DNA of 64,000 nt from JAUASW01 sp036880965 (GCF_036880965.1 NZ_JBAJMV010000001.1:558001-622000); one strand, 5' to 3'; shown: positions 36,952 to 48,218, counted from the stretch's first letter. The notes: generated by a model not told the origin, from the letters alone. Numbers and translations are program-made.

Positions 36952-38247
36952 ATGACCCAAGCCTCGCGCCCCTGGACCCGCCGCGCCTGGCTCGGTGCGG
37001 CTGCCGCTGCGCCTGCGCTCCTGAGCGCATGCAAGCCGCAGGATGCGAACACGCTGCGCTTCTGGGCCATGGGTCGCGAGGGCGAAGTGGCGGCGGAGCT
37101 GCTCGCCGGCTTCAGGGCCGAGAACCCCGGTGTGAACCTGCGCATCGAGGCCCTGCCCTGGACGGCCGCGCACGAAAAACTGCTCACCGCCTTTGCCGGC
37201 GACGCCACGCCCGACGTGGCCCAGATGGGCAATACCTGGCTGCCCGAGATGGCGGCGCTCGGTGCGCTGGAGCCGCTGGACGACTGGCTGCCGCGCGCGC
37301 CCTCGCTCGCACCGGCCGACTATTTCGAAGGCATCTGGCAGACCAACGAAGTGGCGGCCAGCCGCGTCGGCGTGCCCTGGTATGTGGACACGCGGCTCAT
37401 GTATGTGCGGCACGACCTGCTGGCCAGAGCAGGCTTCCAGAAGCCGCCCACCGACTGGGCCGCATGGCACCGCTGCCTGGGCGCCCTGCAGGCCAGCGGC
37501 GTTGCCACGCCGATCCTGCTGCCTACCAATGAATTCGAGCCGCTGCTGGCGCTGGCGCTGCAGCAGGGCGAGCCGCTGCTGCGAGAAGGCGGCCGGCGCG
37601 GCAACTTCGCAGGCGCCGGCTTCACCCAGGCCCTGCGCTTCTATCTGCGCCTGTTCGCCGACGGCTATGCCCCCGGCATCAGCAACAACCAGGTGGCCAA
37701 CCTCTGGCAGGAGTTCGGCCGTGGCAGCTTTGCCTTCTACATCTCGGGGCCCTGGAACATCGGCGAGTTCAAGCGCCGCCTGCCGCCCGAGCTGCAGGGC
37801 AGCTGGAGCACCGCGCCACTGCCCGGCCCCACCGGCCCGGGTGCCTCCATCGCCGGCGGCGCCAGCCTGGTGATGTTCAAGCGCTCCAGCGTCAAGCCGC
37901 TGGCCTGGAAGCTGATCGAGTACCTGAGCCGCCCGGCCGTGCAGCTGCAGTTCTACCGCCTCACCGGCAATTTGCCGCCGCGCCGCAGCAGCTGGGCACT
38001 GCCCATGGACGGCGCCTCGCTGGCGCAGGACCGCTACGCCGCCGCCTATGCCGAGCAGCTGGAGCGCGTGCGCCCGGCGCCCGCCGTGCCGGAGTGGGAG
38101 CGCATCGTGCAGGAGATGCAGCTGTTTGCCGCCCGCGCCATCCACGAACGCAGCGACGTGCACAGCACCGCGCGCGCGCTCGATGTGCGTGTGGATGCGC
38201 TGCTCGAGAAGCGCCGCTGGATGCTGGACCGCGGGTCCAGGAGCTGA
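36952..38247 (+). CDS. ABC sugar importer: extracellular binding lipoprotein (family 1)
   Basis: A 431-residue family-1 solute-binding protein. The N-terminus has twin Arg (TRRAWLG) and a lipobox LLSAC with Cys27, so it is a lipid-anchored periplasmic protein. LRFWAMGREGEVAAELLAGF is the usual first lobe; FAGDATPDVAQMGNTWLPEMAALG and FAFYISGPWNIGEFKRRLP are family signatures. ATG 36952 is placed 8 bases after GGGAG contributed by repeat copy C. It is followed by two permeases, with the ATPase further down. The expected cargo is beta-1,2-glucooligosaccharide. Confidence 0.92.
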   Translation: MTQASRPWTRRAWLGAAAAAPALLSACKPQDANTLRFWAMGREGEVAAELLAGFRAENPGVNLRIEALPWTAAHEKLLTAFAGDATPDVAQMGNTWLPEMAALGALEPLDDWLPRAPSLAPADYFEGIWQTNEVAASRVGVPWYVDTRLMYVRHDLLARAGFQKPPTDWAAWHRCLGALQASGVATPILLPTNEFEPLLALALQQGEPLLREGGRRGNFAGAGFTQALRFYLRLFADGYAPGISNNQVANLWQEFGRGSFAFYISGPWNIGEFKRRLPPELQGSWSTAPLPGPTGPGASIAGGASLVMFKRSSVKPLAWKLIEYLSRPAVQLQFYRLTGNLPPRRSSWALPMDGASLAQDRYAAAYAEQLERVRPAPAVPEWERIVQEMQLFAARAIHERSDVHSTARALDVRVDALLEKRRWMLDRGSRS

Positions 38248-38252
38248 AAGTC

Positions 38253-39152
38253 ATGCTGCACCGACGACGTCAACACTGGGCCGCCATCGGCTTCATCGCG
38301 CCCGCGCTGTCGGTGATCGCGCTGTTCTTCGTGCTGCCGGTGGCAATGGGCCTGGCCCTGAGCCTCACCGACTTCGACATCTATGCGCTGGCCGACCTGC
38401 GCAACCTGCGTTTCGAGGGCTTCGGCAACTACCTGCATGTGCTGCAGATGCCGCTGTTCTGGCAGGCGCTGGGCAACACGGCCTACTTCGTCGCCATCGG
38501 CGTGCCGCTGTCGATTGCGGTCTCGCTCGGCTGTGCGGTGCTGCTGCAGAGCAAACTGGCGCGCTTCAAGCCGCTGTACCGCACGGCGCTGTTTGCGCCG
38601 GTGGTGACCACCCTGGTGGCCGTGGCCGTGATCTGGCGCTATCTGTTCCACGTCAAGTACGGCCTGGTGAACCATGCGCTGCAGTGCCTGGGCATCGACC
38701 CGATCGACTGGCTGGGCGACCCGACCTGGTCCATGCCCACCATCATCCTGTTCGCCGTATGGAAGAACTTCGGCGGCAACATGATCATCTTCATCGCCGC
38801 ACTGCAGGCCGTGCCCGAAGACCTCTACGAAGCCGCGCGGCTCGATGGTGCCAAGCCCTGGGCGCTGTTCCGCCACATCACCTTGCCCAGCCTCGCGCCC
38901 ACGCTGCTGATGGTGTCCATTCTCACCACGGCCGGCTACTTCCAGCTGTTTGCAGAACCCTATGTGATGACGCAGGGCGGCCCGCTGCAAAGCACGGTCA
39001 GCGTGCTCTACCTGATGTATGAAGAAGGCTTCAAGTGGTGGAACCTGGGACAGGCCTCGGCAGTGGCCTTCCTGCTGTTCCTGCTGATCGTGGTGGTGAC
39101 CAAGGGCTTGATGGCTCTGGCTGCTCGATTGACCGCGGGGCGTGCCGCATGA
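38253..39152 (+). CDS. ABC sugar importer permease 1
   Basis: A 299-residue MalF/UgpA-like permease with six membrane helices. The EAA loop, EDLYEAARLDGAKPWALFRHITLPSLAPT, contacts the ATPase. AGGAG lies 9 bases before ATG 38253, five bases after the binding-protein stop. The 3' end overlaps permease 2 (ATGA). Confidence 0.92.
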   Translation: MLHRRRQHWAAIGFIAPALSVIALFFVLPVAMGLALSLTDFDIYALADLRNLRFEGFGNYLHVLQMPLFWQALGNTAYFVAIGVPLSIAVSLGCAVLLQSKLARFKPLYRTALFAPVVTTLVAVAVIWRYLFHVKYGLVNHALQCLGIDPIDWLGDPTWSMPTIILFAVWKNFGGNMIIFIAALQAVPEDLYEAARLDGAKPWALFRHITLPSLAPTLLMVSILTTAGYFQLFAEPYVMTQGGPLQSTVSVLYLMYEEGFKWWNLGQASAVAFLLFLLIVVVTKGLMALAARLTAGRAA

Positions 39153-39976
39153 AGCGCCGATCCAACACCGTCGCGGCGCTTGCCGTCAACGGCCTGCTGC
39201 TTCTGGCCGCAGTGCTCGCCTTGTTCCCATTGCTGTGGATGCTCTCCGTCTCGCTGATGCCCAGCGGTGCGGCCAGCACCTATCCGCCGCCGCTGCTGCC
39301 TGCCAACCCTACGCTGGCGCACTACCGGCAGCTGGTCCTGCATGGCGGCATTGCCACGGCATTCGCGAACAGCCTGGGCCTGGCGATTGCCGCCACGCTG
39401 ATCTCCACGCTGTTCAACACGCTCGCCGGCTATGCCTTCGCCAAGCTGCGCTTTGCCGGCCGCGAATCGCTGTTCGCCCTGCTGCTGGCGGCCCTGGTGA
39501 TACCGGGCCAGGTGGCCATGCTGCCGCTGTTCCTGATGCTCAAGAACCTGGGGCTCGTGAACAGCTGGGGCGGTGTGCTGGTGCCAGGTCTTGCCGGCAT
39601 CTTCGGCATCTTCCTGGTGCGGCAGTACGCCAGGGGCATTCCGGACGAGCTGATCGAGGCCGCCCGCATGGACGGCGCCGGCGAGTTCCGCCTGTTCTTC
39701 TCTGTGGTGCTGCCGGTGCTGAAGCCGGTGCTGGTGACGCTGGCCGTGTTCGCCTTCCTCGGCAGCTGGAATGACTTCATGTGGCCCCTGATCGTGCTGA
39801 CCGATGGCGACATGTACACGCTGCCGGTGGCCCTGGCCTCGCTCTCGCGCGAGCATGTGCAGGACAGCGAGCTGATGATGGCCGGTGCAGTGATCACCGT
39901 GCTGCCGGTGCTCGTGCTCTTCCTGGCACTGCAGCGCTACTACATGCAAGGCCTGCTGATGGGGAGCGTCAAGTGA
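39149..39976 (+). CDS. ABC sugar importer permease 2
   Basis: A 275-residue MalG/UgpE-like permease with six helices and the EAA loop DELIEAARMDGAGEFRLFFSVVLP. Start ATG 39149 overlaps the permease 1 stop; an upstream in-frame stretch is rejected since it lies inside permease 1. Its stop overlaps the GTG of the next gene (GTGA). Confidence 0.92.
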   Translation: MKRRSNTVAALAVNGLLLLAAVLALFPLLWMLSVSLMPSGAASTYPPPLLPANPTLAHYRQLVLHGGIATAFANSLGLAIAATLISTLFNTLAGYAFAKLRFAGRESLFALLLAALVIPGQVAMLPLFLMLKNLGLVNSWGGVLVPGLAGIFGIFLVRQYARGIPDELIEAARMDGAGEFRLFFSVVLPVLKPVLVTLAVFAFLGSWNDFMWPLIVLTDGDMYTLPVALASLSREHVQDSELMMAGAVITVLPVLVLFLALQRYYMQGLLMGSVK

Positions 39977-42900
39977 GGCGCTACCTTGCACTCCTCGCCT
40001 GCTCCCTGCTGCTGGCGGGTTCGCCGGCGCTGGCCGCAGCGCCACGCCTGGTTGCGGACGGCAGCGACATCGCTCAATGGAAGGCCCTCGCCTCCGACCA
40101 GGTGCGCGCCAGCCTGCGGCGCGACAGCTCCGACGCCAGCCTGTGCCTGGACTACGACTTCGCCGGCGTCTCGGGCTATGCGGTGATGCGCCGCGCGCTG
40201 CCGCTCGATTGGCCGCGCCGCTTCGAGCTTGTCGGCACGATCAAGGGCAGCGGCGCCACCAACGACCTGCAGATGAAGTTTGTGGACGCCAGCGGCGACA
40301 ACGTCTGGTGGATCAACCGGCCGAACACGGCGCTGCCGGCCAGGCTAACGCCGATGAAGATCCGCGAGCGCCATGTCAGCTTTGCCTGGGGGCCGAGCGA
40401 AGACAAGGCGCTGCGCCGCACCGAGGCGCTGGAGCTGGTCATCAGCGCCGGTCGCGAAGGCGGCAAGGGCTCGCTGTGCCTTTCCAGCTTGACACTGGTG
40501 GAGCGCGCGCCAGACCCCTCGCCGTGGCCCGAGGCGCGGCAGCGCCGGGTCGACGCGCAGACGCAGGACTTCGACTTCCAGCATGCGCGCGAGTTCATGG
40601 GCCTGGCCCTGCAATGGCCGGCCGGGCTGCGCGGCCTCGACTACGACCTGCTCGCCTCCGACGACGGCCGCCAGTGGCGCAATTTGCGCGCGGTGCGCGG
40701 CAGTGACGGCGGGCTCGACACCGTGTTCCTGCCCGAGAGCGAAGCGCGCTGGCTGCGGGTGCGCCAGTTGCGCGGCACGCCGGCCACGGGCTCGCTGAAG
40801 CTCACGCTGCAGGACTGGCCGGACCGCAACGCGATGCTGAAGGCTGCAGCGGCCACCCTGCCGCGTGGCCAGCTGCCGCGCGCCTTGCTGAACGAGCAGA
40901 ACTACTGGACGCTGGTGGGCGTGGACGGCGGCGCGGCACAGGCCGGCCTGGTCAGCGAAGACGGCGCCATCGAGCTGCACCGCAGCGGAGCCAGCATCGA
41001 GCCCAGCCTCCGCCTGGCCGACGGCACCTCCATCACCTGGGCCGACGTGAAGCTCGGCCAGAGCCTGGCCGACGGCTATCTGCCGATGCCGCGCGTGCAC
41101 TGGCGCCATCCGGCCATCGAGCTCGTCATCGAAGCGGCAGCCGACGGCACTCGCGATGCATCGGCCCTGATGGCGCGCTACACCTTGCGCAACCCGGGCA
41201 AGCAAGCTCTCAGCCTCACGTTCACGTTGGCGCTGCGGCCCTGGCAGGTCAATCCGCCGCAGCAGTTCCTGTCGACGCAGGGCGGCGTCAGCAAGGTCGA
41301 GCAAGTGGCCTGGCGAAATGGCCAGCTGATGCTCAATGGCAAGGCCGTACTCGCGTCCAATGCACGGCCGCAAGCCGTGACGGCCTTGCCTTTCGACGGC
41401 GGCCTGTCGCTGGCAAGCCTGCAATCGGCGCCCACGCTCAATCAACTCACCGACCCGCAGGCCCTGGCCTCCGCCGCGCTGCAGTACCGCATCACGCTGG
41501 CGCCCGGCGCCAGCCGCACGATCGCCTGGAGCGCGCCCTCCAGCAGCACGCAGCGCATCGACCAACGTTTCGAGGCTGCCGCCGCGCATTGGCGCGAACG
41601 CCTCAACCGCGTGCAGCTGCAGGTGCCGCCGGCGGCCCAGCCCATCGTCGATTCACTGCGCAGCGCGCTGGCGCAGATCCTGATGTCGCGCCAGGGCCCG
41701 GCGCTGCAGCCCGGCACGCGCTCCTATGCCCGCTCCTGGGTGCGCGACGGCGCCATGATGGTGGCCGGCCTGCTGCGCCTGGGCGAGCAGGACGCGGCGC
41801 GCGAATTCGTCGACTGGTACGGCGGCCAGGTGTTCGCCTCGGGCAAGGTGCCCTGCTGCGTCGACCAGCGCGGTGCCGACCCGGTGGTTGAGAACGACAG
41901 CCACGGCCAGTACCTCTATGCCGTGGCCGAGGTCTGGCGCCACACCCGTGATTACGCCTGGCTGGCCCGCCACTGGCCGCGCGTGCAGCAGGTGGCCGAC
42001 TGGATCGAGCAGCAGCGTCAGAGCGAGCGCACGGCCACGAACAGCACGCCGGCACGCGCCCACCTGTTCGGCCTGATGCCGCCGTCGATCAGCCACGAAG
42101 GCTATTCCGACAAGCCGGCCTACGCGCTGTGGGACGACTTCTGGACCCTGCGCGGCCTCAAGGACGCGGTGCAGATCGCCGAGCGGCTGAACAAGCCCGA
42201 GCTGCCGGCCTGGCAAGGCCGCCGCGACGAATTCCAGCGCGAGCTGATGGCCGCCATCCAGGCCAGCGCCCGCGTGCACAAGCTCGATCACATCGTCGGC
42301 GCGGCCGACCGCGGGGACTTCGACCCCACGTCCACCACCATGGCCCTGAACCCCGCGCAGGCGCAGGACCAGTTGCCGCCGGGCCTGCTCGAAAAGACCT
42401 TCGAGCGCTACTGGCAGGAGTCGCTCGCACGCGCCCAAGGCCGCCGCGCCTGGAAGGACTACACGCCCTACGAGCTGCGCACCGTCGGTGCCTTCGTGCG
42501 CCTGGGACAGCCCGAACGGGCGCATGCGATGCTGGACTTCTTCTTCAAGGACCAGCGGCCGCAGGGCTGGAACCAGTGGGCCGAGGTGGTACTGCCCGAC
42601 TACCGCGAGCCTCGCTTCCTCGGCGACATGCCGCATGCCTGGGTGTCGTCCGACTACATCCGTTCGGCGCTGGACCTGTTCGCCTATGAGCGCGAGCCAC
42701 AGGCCGCACTGGTGATCGCGGCCGGCCTGCAGCGCGCCTGGCTCGACGCGGGCGATGTCGAGGTGCGAGGCCTGTCCACGCCCTATGGCCTGCTCGACTA
42801 CCGCATTCAGCGAACCGCCGGCGGTTGGGCCCTGAACCTGCCCGCGCGCACGGCGAGGCTGCACGAGCTGCATGGCGGCATCCGCCTGGCCTGGCCCGGC

Positions 42901-43011
42901 GACGGCCCGCTGCCGCGCGCCCTGCATCAAGGCCGCGAACTGCCCTGGCAGGGCCGCCAGGTGCTGCTGCCGCGCGCGCCCGCCGACGTGCAATTGATCA
43001 AGCAAGATTGA
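39973..43011 (+). CDS. Large secreted protein with six-hairpin glycosidase-like domain, family unassigned
   Basis: A 1012-residue protein starting at GTG 39973 (MRRYLALLACSLLLAGSPALAA), a signal peptide with cleavage after ALA, so periplasmic or surface. Residues about 30-290 look like beta-rich carbohydrate-binding modules; YDLLASDDGRQWRNLRAV and SEARWLRVRQL resemble an F5/8-type discoidin fold. About 320-530 is a beta-sandwich linker. About 560-960 is an alpha/alpha-toroid with ARSWVRDGAMMVAGLLRLGE, VPCCVDQRGADPVVENDSHGQYLYA, YALWDDFWTLRGLKDA and WAEVVLPDYRE, with several acidic residues in likely active-site positions. I cannot place it in a named glycoside hydrolase family. Between permease and ATPase genes it surely belongs to the operon; a glucan debranching or exo-acting hydrolase is the best guess. 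Confidence 0.8.
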   Translation: MRRYLALLACSLLLAGSPALAAAPRLVADGSDIAQWKALASDQVRASLRRDSSDASLCLDYDFAGVSGYAVMRRALPLDWPRRFELVGTIKGSGATNDLQMKFVDASGDNVWWINRPNTALPARLTPMKIRERHVSFAWGPSEDKALRRTEALELVISAGREGGKGSLCLSSLTLVERAPDPSPWPEARQRRVDAQTQDFDFQHAREFMGLALQWPAGLRGLDYDLLASDDGRQWRNLRAVRGSDGGLDTVFLPESEARWLRVRQLRGTPATGSLKLTLQDWPDRNAMLKAAAATLPRGQLPRALLNEQNYWTLVGVDGGAAQAGLVSEDGAIELHRSGASIEPSLRLADGTSITWADVKLGQSLADGYLPMPRVHWRHPAIELVIEAAADGTRDASALMARYTLRNPGKQALSLTFTLALRPWQVNPPQQFLSTQGGVSKVEQVAWRNGQLMLNGKAVLASNARPQAVTALPFDGGLSLASLQSAPTLNQLTDPQALASAALQYRITLAPGASRTIAWSAPSSSTQRIDQRFEAAAAHWRERLNRVQLQVPPAAQPIVDSLRSALAQILMSRQGPALQPGTRSYARSWVRDGAMMVAGLLRLGEQDAAREFVDWYGGQVFASGKVPCCVDQRGADPVVENDSHGQYLYAVAEVWRHTRDYAWLARHWPRVQQVADWIEQQRQSERTATNSTPARAHLFGLMPPSISHEGYSDKPAYALWDDFWTLRGLKDAVQIAERLNKPELPAWQGRRDEFQRELMAAIQASARVHKLDHIVGAADRGDFDPTSTTMALNPAQAQDQLPPGLLEKTFERYWQESLARAQGRRAWKDYTPYELRTVGAFVRLGQPERAHAMLDFFFKDQRPQGWNQWAEVVLPDYREPRFLGDMPHAWVSSDYIRSALDLFAYEREPQAALVIAAGLQRAWLDAGDVEVRGLSTPYGLLDYRIQRTAGGWALNLPARTARLHELHGGIRLAWPGDGPLPRALHQGRELPWQGRQVLLPRAPADVQLIKQD

Positions 43012-43018
43012 GCCACCC

Positions 43019-44112
<1,094 letters not shown>

Positions 44113-44116
<4 letters not shown>

Positions 44117-44844
44117 GCATCGATCGACGCACCGTCCTGATGACACCGCTGCTGCTGACCACGGGCGCTGCGCAGGCCGCGCAGCCTCAAAAGCCGCAGG
44201 AAGGCCAGCAGGCCTGGACGATCAGCCTGCCCGATGGCCTGCCCGCCGTTCGCTGCTGGCTCTACATGCCACCAGGTTCGACGAAGCCGGGCAAGACCTG
44301 GCCCCTCGCGATCTTCCTGCATGGCTCGGGTGAGCGCGGCGAGAACCTGGATGCGGTCAAGGTGCATGGCCCACCCAAGCACATTGCCAATGGCCGCCAC
44401 TACCCCTTCATCGTCTGCTCGCCACAGCTCGAGGCCGGTGCCCGCTGGGACCCCAGGCGCCTGCATGCGATGCTGCAGGTGCTGCTCAAGCAGCTGCCGG
44501 CCGATGCCGACCGCGTCTACGCCACCGGCCTGAGCCTTGGGGGCCATGGGGTGTGGGACTGGGCGGCGGCCTTCCCGAACGACCTCGCCGCCATCGCACC
44601 GGTCTGCGGCTTCGGCAACCCGGCCGCAGCATGCAACGCACGCCAGGTGCCGGCGCGGGCCTATCACGGCGACGCCGACACTGTCGTGCCCATCGCGCAG
44701 CAGCAGGCCACGGTCAATGCGCTGAAAGCCTGCGGCGGTACCGTCGAGTTCATCATCTATCCCGGCGAGGGCCATGGCTCCTGGAACCCCGCCTACGAAG
44801 ACCCCGCGCTGGTGCCCTGGCTGATGGCCCAGAAGCGACGCTGA
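44113..44844 (+). CDS. Secreted alpha/beta-hydrolase (predicted esterase/peptidase)
   Basis: A 243-residue hydrolase with a twin-arginine-like signal (DRRTVLMTPLLLTTGAAQA). The fold has LAIFLHGSGERGEN (oxyanion region), nucleophile Ser in GLSLGGHGVWDW, Asp in AYHGDADTVVP and His in GEGHGSW, the order of COG4099-like secreted esterases. Its start overlaps the ATPase stop (ATGA), so it is cotranscribed. Osmoregulated glucans often carry succinyl or acetyl groups, so removal of such substituents is a reasonable inference, not shown by sequence. Confidence 0.82.
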
Positions 44845-44864
44845 GAGCCGACCCCCTGAAACCC

Positions 44865-47800
44865 ATGACTGCGCCCCATTCCCTTCCCCGCCGCCTGCAC
44901 AGCGCTGCCGGCCTTCAGGTCCAGCTGCTCGCCAACGGCGCGATCCGCCGTTTCGACGCCGGTGAGCTGCTGATCAATCTGTTTCCCGGCAACGAGGTCG
45001 AAGGCGCGCCGGCCAACCTCTGGCTGCGCCGGCAGGGACCGGACGGAACGCTGAGCGCCACGCCGCTGCTGGGCCCGCTGTCGCCCCTGCACTTGCACGC
45101 CGGCGAGAACAGCCACGGCGCGAGCGGCGAATGGCTGGAACTGCATCTCCAGTTGCAGCTGCGCCTGGCTGAATCGGCCAAGGCCTGGTTCTGGCATCTG
45201 CAGGTCGAGAACCGCGGCGACACAGCGGCCGAGATCGATCTCCTGATGCTGCAGGACATCGCGCTGGCGCCCTATGGCACGGTGCGCATCAACGAGCACT
45301 ATGTCAGCCACTACCTCGACCTCAGCCCGCTTGATCATCCGCAGCACGGCTGCCTGCTGGCCGCGCGCCAGAACCTGGCGGTCAAGGGCCTGCACCCCTG
45401 GGCCCTGATGGGTTCGCTGCGCCGCGCCTGCAGCTACGCGACCGACGGCCTGCAGGTCCAGGGCCTGGCCCTGCGCGAAGGCGGCCTGCCCAAGGCTGTG
45501 CTGCAAGGCCTGCCGGGCAGCCGGCTTCAGCATGAGCACGCGATGCTGGCCCTGCATGACGAGCCGCTCACCCTGCAGCCAGGCCAGCAGGCCTCGCTCG
45601 GCTTCTTCGGCCTGCTGCTGGACGATCATCCCGAGGCCAGCTCGGCGGCCGACCTGAGCCGCGTGGCCGAGGTGCTGGCCCTGCCCGAGGCAAGACCTGG
45701 CCCCATGCCATCCGAGGCCTTCGCGCAGGCCGCGCCATCGCTGTTCGCCAGCGCGCCCCTGCTGGCCAGCGAGTCCTTGAGCAGCCAGGAACTCGACCAT
45801 CACTTCGGCTGCGAACGCCGCCATGCCGAGTTCGAGCGAGGTGAGCTGCTGTCCTTCTTCAAGGCCGATGCCGGCCACGTGGTGCTGCGTGCCAAGGAGC
45901 TGCGCCTGCAGCGACCGCATGGCCACATCCTGCGCAGCGGGCGGCACCTGGTGCCGGACGAGACGGCGCTGACCTCCACCGTGTGGATGGGCGGTGTCTT
46001 CCATTCCATGCTGACGCAGGGCCATGTCAGCTTCAACCGCGGCCTGTCGACGCAGCGCAGCTGGCTTGGCCTGTATCGCTCGCAAGGCCTGCGACTGTTC
46101 ATCGATGCAGGCGCGGGCTGGCAGCAGCTCGGCCTGCCCTCGGCTTTCGAGATCGGCGAAAGCGTCGACGAGAGCGCCTGTCGTTGGCTCTACAAGCATG
46201 CGACCGGCCTGATCGAGGTGCGCAGCGAGGCGTTGGCAGCACCGGACGCGATGCGGCTGCAAGTGCGCGTGCTGGCCGGCGCGCCGGTGCGACTGCTGCT
46301 GAGCCTGCATCTCGCGCTGGGTGGTGATGACGGTGGCGGCAGCGAAGCCCTCCTGTGCACCGTGCGCCGCCAAGGCAATGAGGTGGCGCTGGATGCGCCG
46401 CAAGGCAGCGAGCTGGCCGCGCGTTTTCCGGGCGGCGGCTTCAGCCTGGACTTCGATGCCGCTTCGCTGCCGCAGCAGCTGGGCGGCGACGAGCTGCTCT
46501 ATGCAGATGGCCGCTCACGCGGCGAGCCGTTTGCCTGCATGAGCACCGAGGTGCTCAGCGAGTTCGGCCTCACGCTGCGTGGCCGCCTGATCCAGGCCGA
46601 GCCGGCGACGGCGGGCACCGTGGCCCTGCCGGCCTGGCAGGCGAGCGCGACGAGCCCCTTGCAGGCCGAGAGCACTCAGTTGGCCGACATCCTGCCCTGG
46701 TACCGGCACAACGCGCTGGTGCACTACCTCTCGCCGCGCGGCCTGGAGCAGTACACCGGCGGCGGCTGGGGCACCCGCGACGTCTGCCAGGGTCCGCTCG
46801 AGATGCTGCTGGCGCTCGGTCATGTCGCGCCGGTGCGCGACCTGCTGCAGCGCGTGTTCTCGGCCCAGAACCCCGATGGTGACTGGCCGCAGTGGTTCAT
46901 GTTCTTCGACCGCGACGCCCAGGTCCGCGCGGGCGACTCGCATGGCGACATCGTCTTCTGGCCGCTGCTGGGCCTGGCCCGCTACCTGCTCGCCAGCAAG
47001 GACGCGGCCGTGCTGGACGAGCCGCTGCCCTTCTTCGGTGGCGACAGCGGCACGCTGTGGCAGCACGTCGAGCGTGCGCTCGCGCTGATCCGCCAGCGCT
47101 GCATTCCTGGCACCCGCCTGGCCGCCTACTGGCATGGCGACTGGAACGATTCGCTGCAGCCGGCCGACCCGGCGTTGCGCGAGCGCCTGTGCAGCGCCTG
47201 GACCGTGACCCTGCATCACCAGATGCTGGCGAGCCTGGCCCGCGCGCTGCAGCAGCTGGGCCGCGCCGACGAGGCTGTCGCCCTGCAAGCCGAAGCGGCG
47301 GCCGTGCTGGCTGACTTTCAGCGCCTGCTGGTGGTCGATGGCGTGGTCACCGGCTATGCGCTGTTCCCGGAACAGCCCGGCGCGCCTGAGCTGCTGCTGC
47401 ATCCGCAGGACCGGCTCACCGGCGTCCACTTCAGCCTGCTGCCGATGATGCATGCGGTGCTGGAGGAGATGCTGAGCCCCGAGCAGGCGCGCGCCCAGCT
47501 GGCCCTGATCGAGCAGCACCTGATCGGCCCGGACGGCGCCAGGTTGTTCGACGCGCCGATGCCCTACCGGGGCGGTCCCGAACGCTTGTTCCAGCGCGCC
47601 GAGAGCAGCGCCTTCTTCGGCCGCGAGATCGGCGTGATGTACATGCACGCCCATCTCCGCTTTGCCGAGATGCTGGCGCACCTGGGCGAAGCCGGGCGCT
47701 TCTTCGCGGCGCTGGGCAAGGCCCATCCGATTGCGCTGCGCGAGCGCGTGCCCTCGGCCTCGCTGCGCCAGGCCAACTGCTATTTCTCCAGCTCCGACGC

Positions 47801-48218
47801 CGGCTTTGCCGACCGCTACCAGGCCAGCGCGCACTACGCGCAGGCGCTGGCGGGCGAGGTGCCGCTGGACGGCGGCTGGCGCATCTACTCCAGCGGCCCG
47901 GGCATTGCCATCGGCCTGATCGTGCAGCGATTCCTCGGCTGGCAACTGGGCCATGCCCACTTGACGCTGGACCCGGTGATACCAAGCGCCCTGGACGGCC
48001 TGAGCGCCCAGATCGAGCTACAGGGCTTCCAGATCGATTTGGCCTATCGCGTCGGGCCACTGGGCCATGGGCCGCTGGCGCTGCAGCTCAACGGCCAGCC
48101 CCTGGCTTTCGAGAGGGCCAGCAACCCGTACCGGCTGGGCGGCGCCCGGCTGCCGCTGCCCGTGCTGCTGCAGGCGCTGCAAGCCGGCCCCAACAAGCTG
48201 CTGATCGAGCTCGGCTGA
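44865..48218 (+). CDS. GH94 1,2-beta-oligoglucan phosphorylase-like enzyme
   Basis: A 1117-residue cytoplasmic protein without signal peptide. The length equals that of the Listeria-type 1,2-beta-oligoglucan phosphorylase (about 1110) and exceeds cellobiose phosphorylase (about 800). An N-terminal supersandwich (to about 600) leads to an alpha/alpha-barrel with LEQYTGGGWGTRDVCQGP, GDWPQWFMFFDRDAQVRAGDSHGDIVFWPL, and YWHGDWNDSLQPADP, where Asp759 is the expected general acid. YRGGPERLFQRAES and ANCYFSSSDAGFADRY follow. The reaction should be phosphorolysis of sophorooligosaccharides to glucose-1-phosphate and a shortened chain. It is the last gene of the locus, 20 bases after the esterase. Confidence 0.87.
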   Translation: MTAPHSLPRRLHSAAGLQVQLLANGAIRRFDAGELLINLFPGNEVEGAPANLWLRRQGPDGTLSATPLLGPLSPLHLHAGENSHGASGEWLELHLQLQLRLAESAKAWFWHLQVENRGDTAAEIDLLMLQDIALAPYGTVRINEHYVSHYLDLSPLDHPQHGCLLAARQNLAVKGLHPWALMGSLRRACSYATDGLQVQGLALREGGLPKAVLQGLPGSRLQHEHAMLALHDEPLTLQPGQQASLGFFGLLLDDHPEASSAADLSRVAEVLALPEARPGPMPSEAFAQAAPSLFASAPLLASESLSSQELDHHFGCERRHAEFERGELLSFFKADAGHVVLRAKELRLQRPHGHILRSGRHLVPDETALTSTVWMGGVFHSMLTQGHVSFNRGLSTQRSWLGLYRSQGLRLFIDAGAGWQQLGLPSAFEIGESVDESACRWLYKHATGLIEVRSEALAAPDAMRLQVRVLAGAPVRLLLSLHLALGGDDGGGSEALLCTVRRQGNEVALDAPQGSELAARFPGGGFSLDFDAASLPQQLGGDELLYADGRSRGEPFACMSTEVLSEFGLTLRGRLIQAEPATAGTVALPAWQASATSPLQAESTQLADILPWYRHNALVHYLSPRGLEQYTGGGWGTRDVCQGPLEMLLALGHVAPVRDLLQRVFSAQNPDGDWPQWFMFFDRDAQVRAGDSHGDIVFWPLLGLARYLLASKDAAVLDEPLPFFGGDSGTLWQHVERALALIRQRCIPGTRLAAYWHGDWNDSLQPADPALRERLCSAWTVTLHHQMLASLARALQQLGRADEAVALQAEAAAVLADFQRLLVVDGVVTGYALFPEQPGAPELLLHPQDRLTGVHFSLLPMMHAVLEEMLSPEQARAQLALIEQHLIGPDGARLFDAPMPYRGGPERLFQRAESSAFFGREIGVMYMHAHLRFAEMLAHLGEAGRFFAALGKAHPIALRERVPSASLRQANCYFSSSDAGFADRYQASAHYAQALAGEVPLDGGWRIYSSGPGIAIGLIVQRFLGWQLGHAHLTLDPVIPSALDGLSAQIELQGFQIDLAYRVGPLGHGPLALQLNGQPLAFERASNPYRLGGARLPLPVLLQALQAGPNKLLIELG

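Noticed and set aside
32517..37232. A 1571-codon open frame on the minus strand
   Set aside because: It runs antisense through the TonB receptor and glucanase genes, has no domain-like sequence and is Ala/Val/His/Gly-rich as expected for a GC-rich shadow frame.
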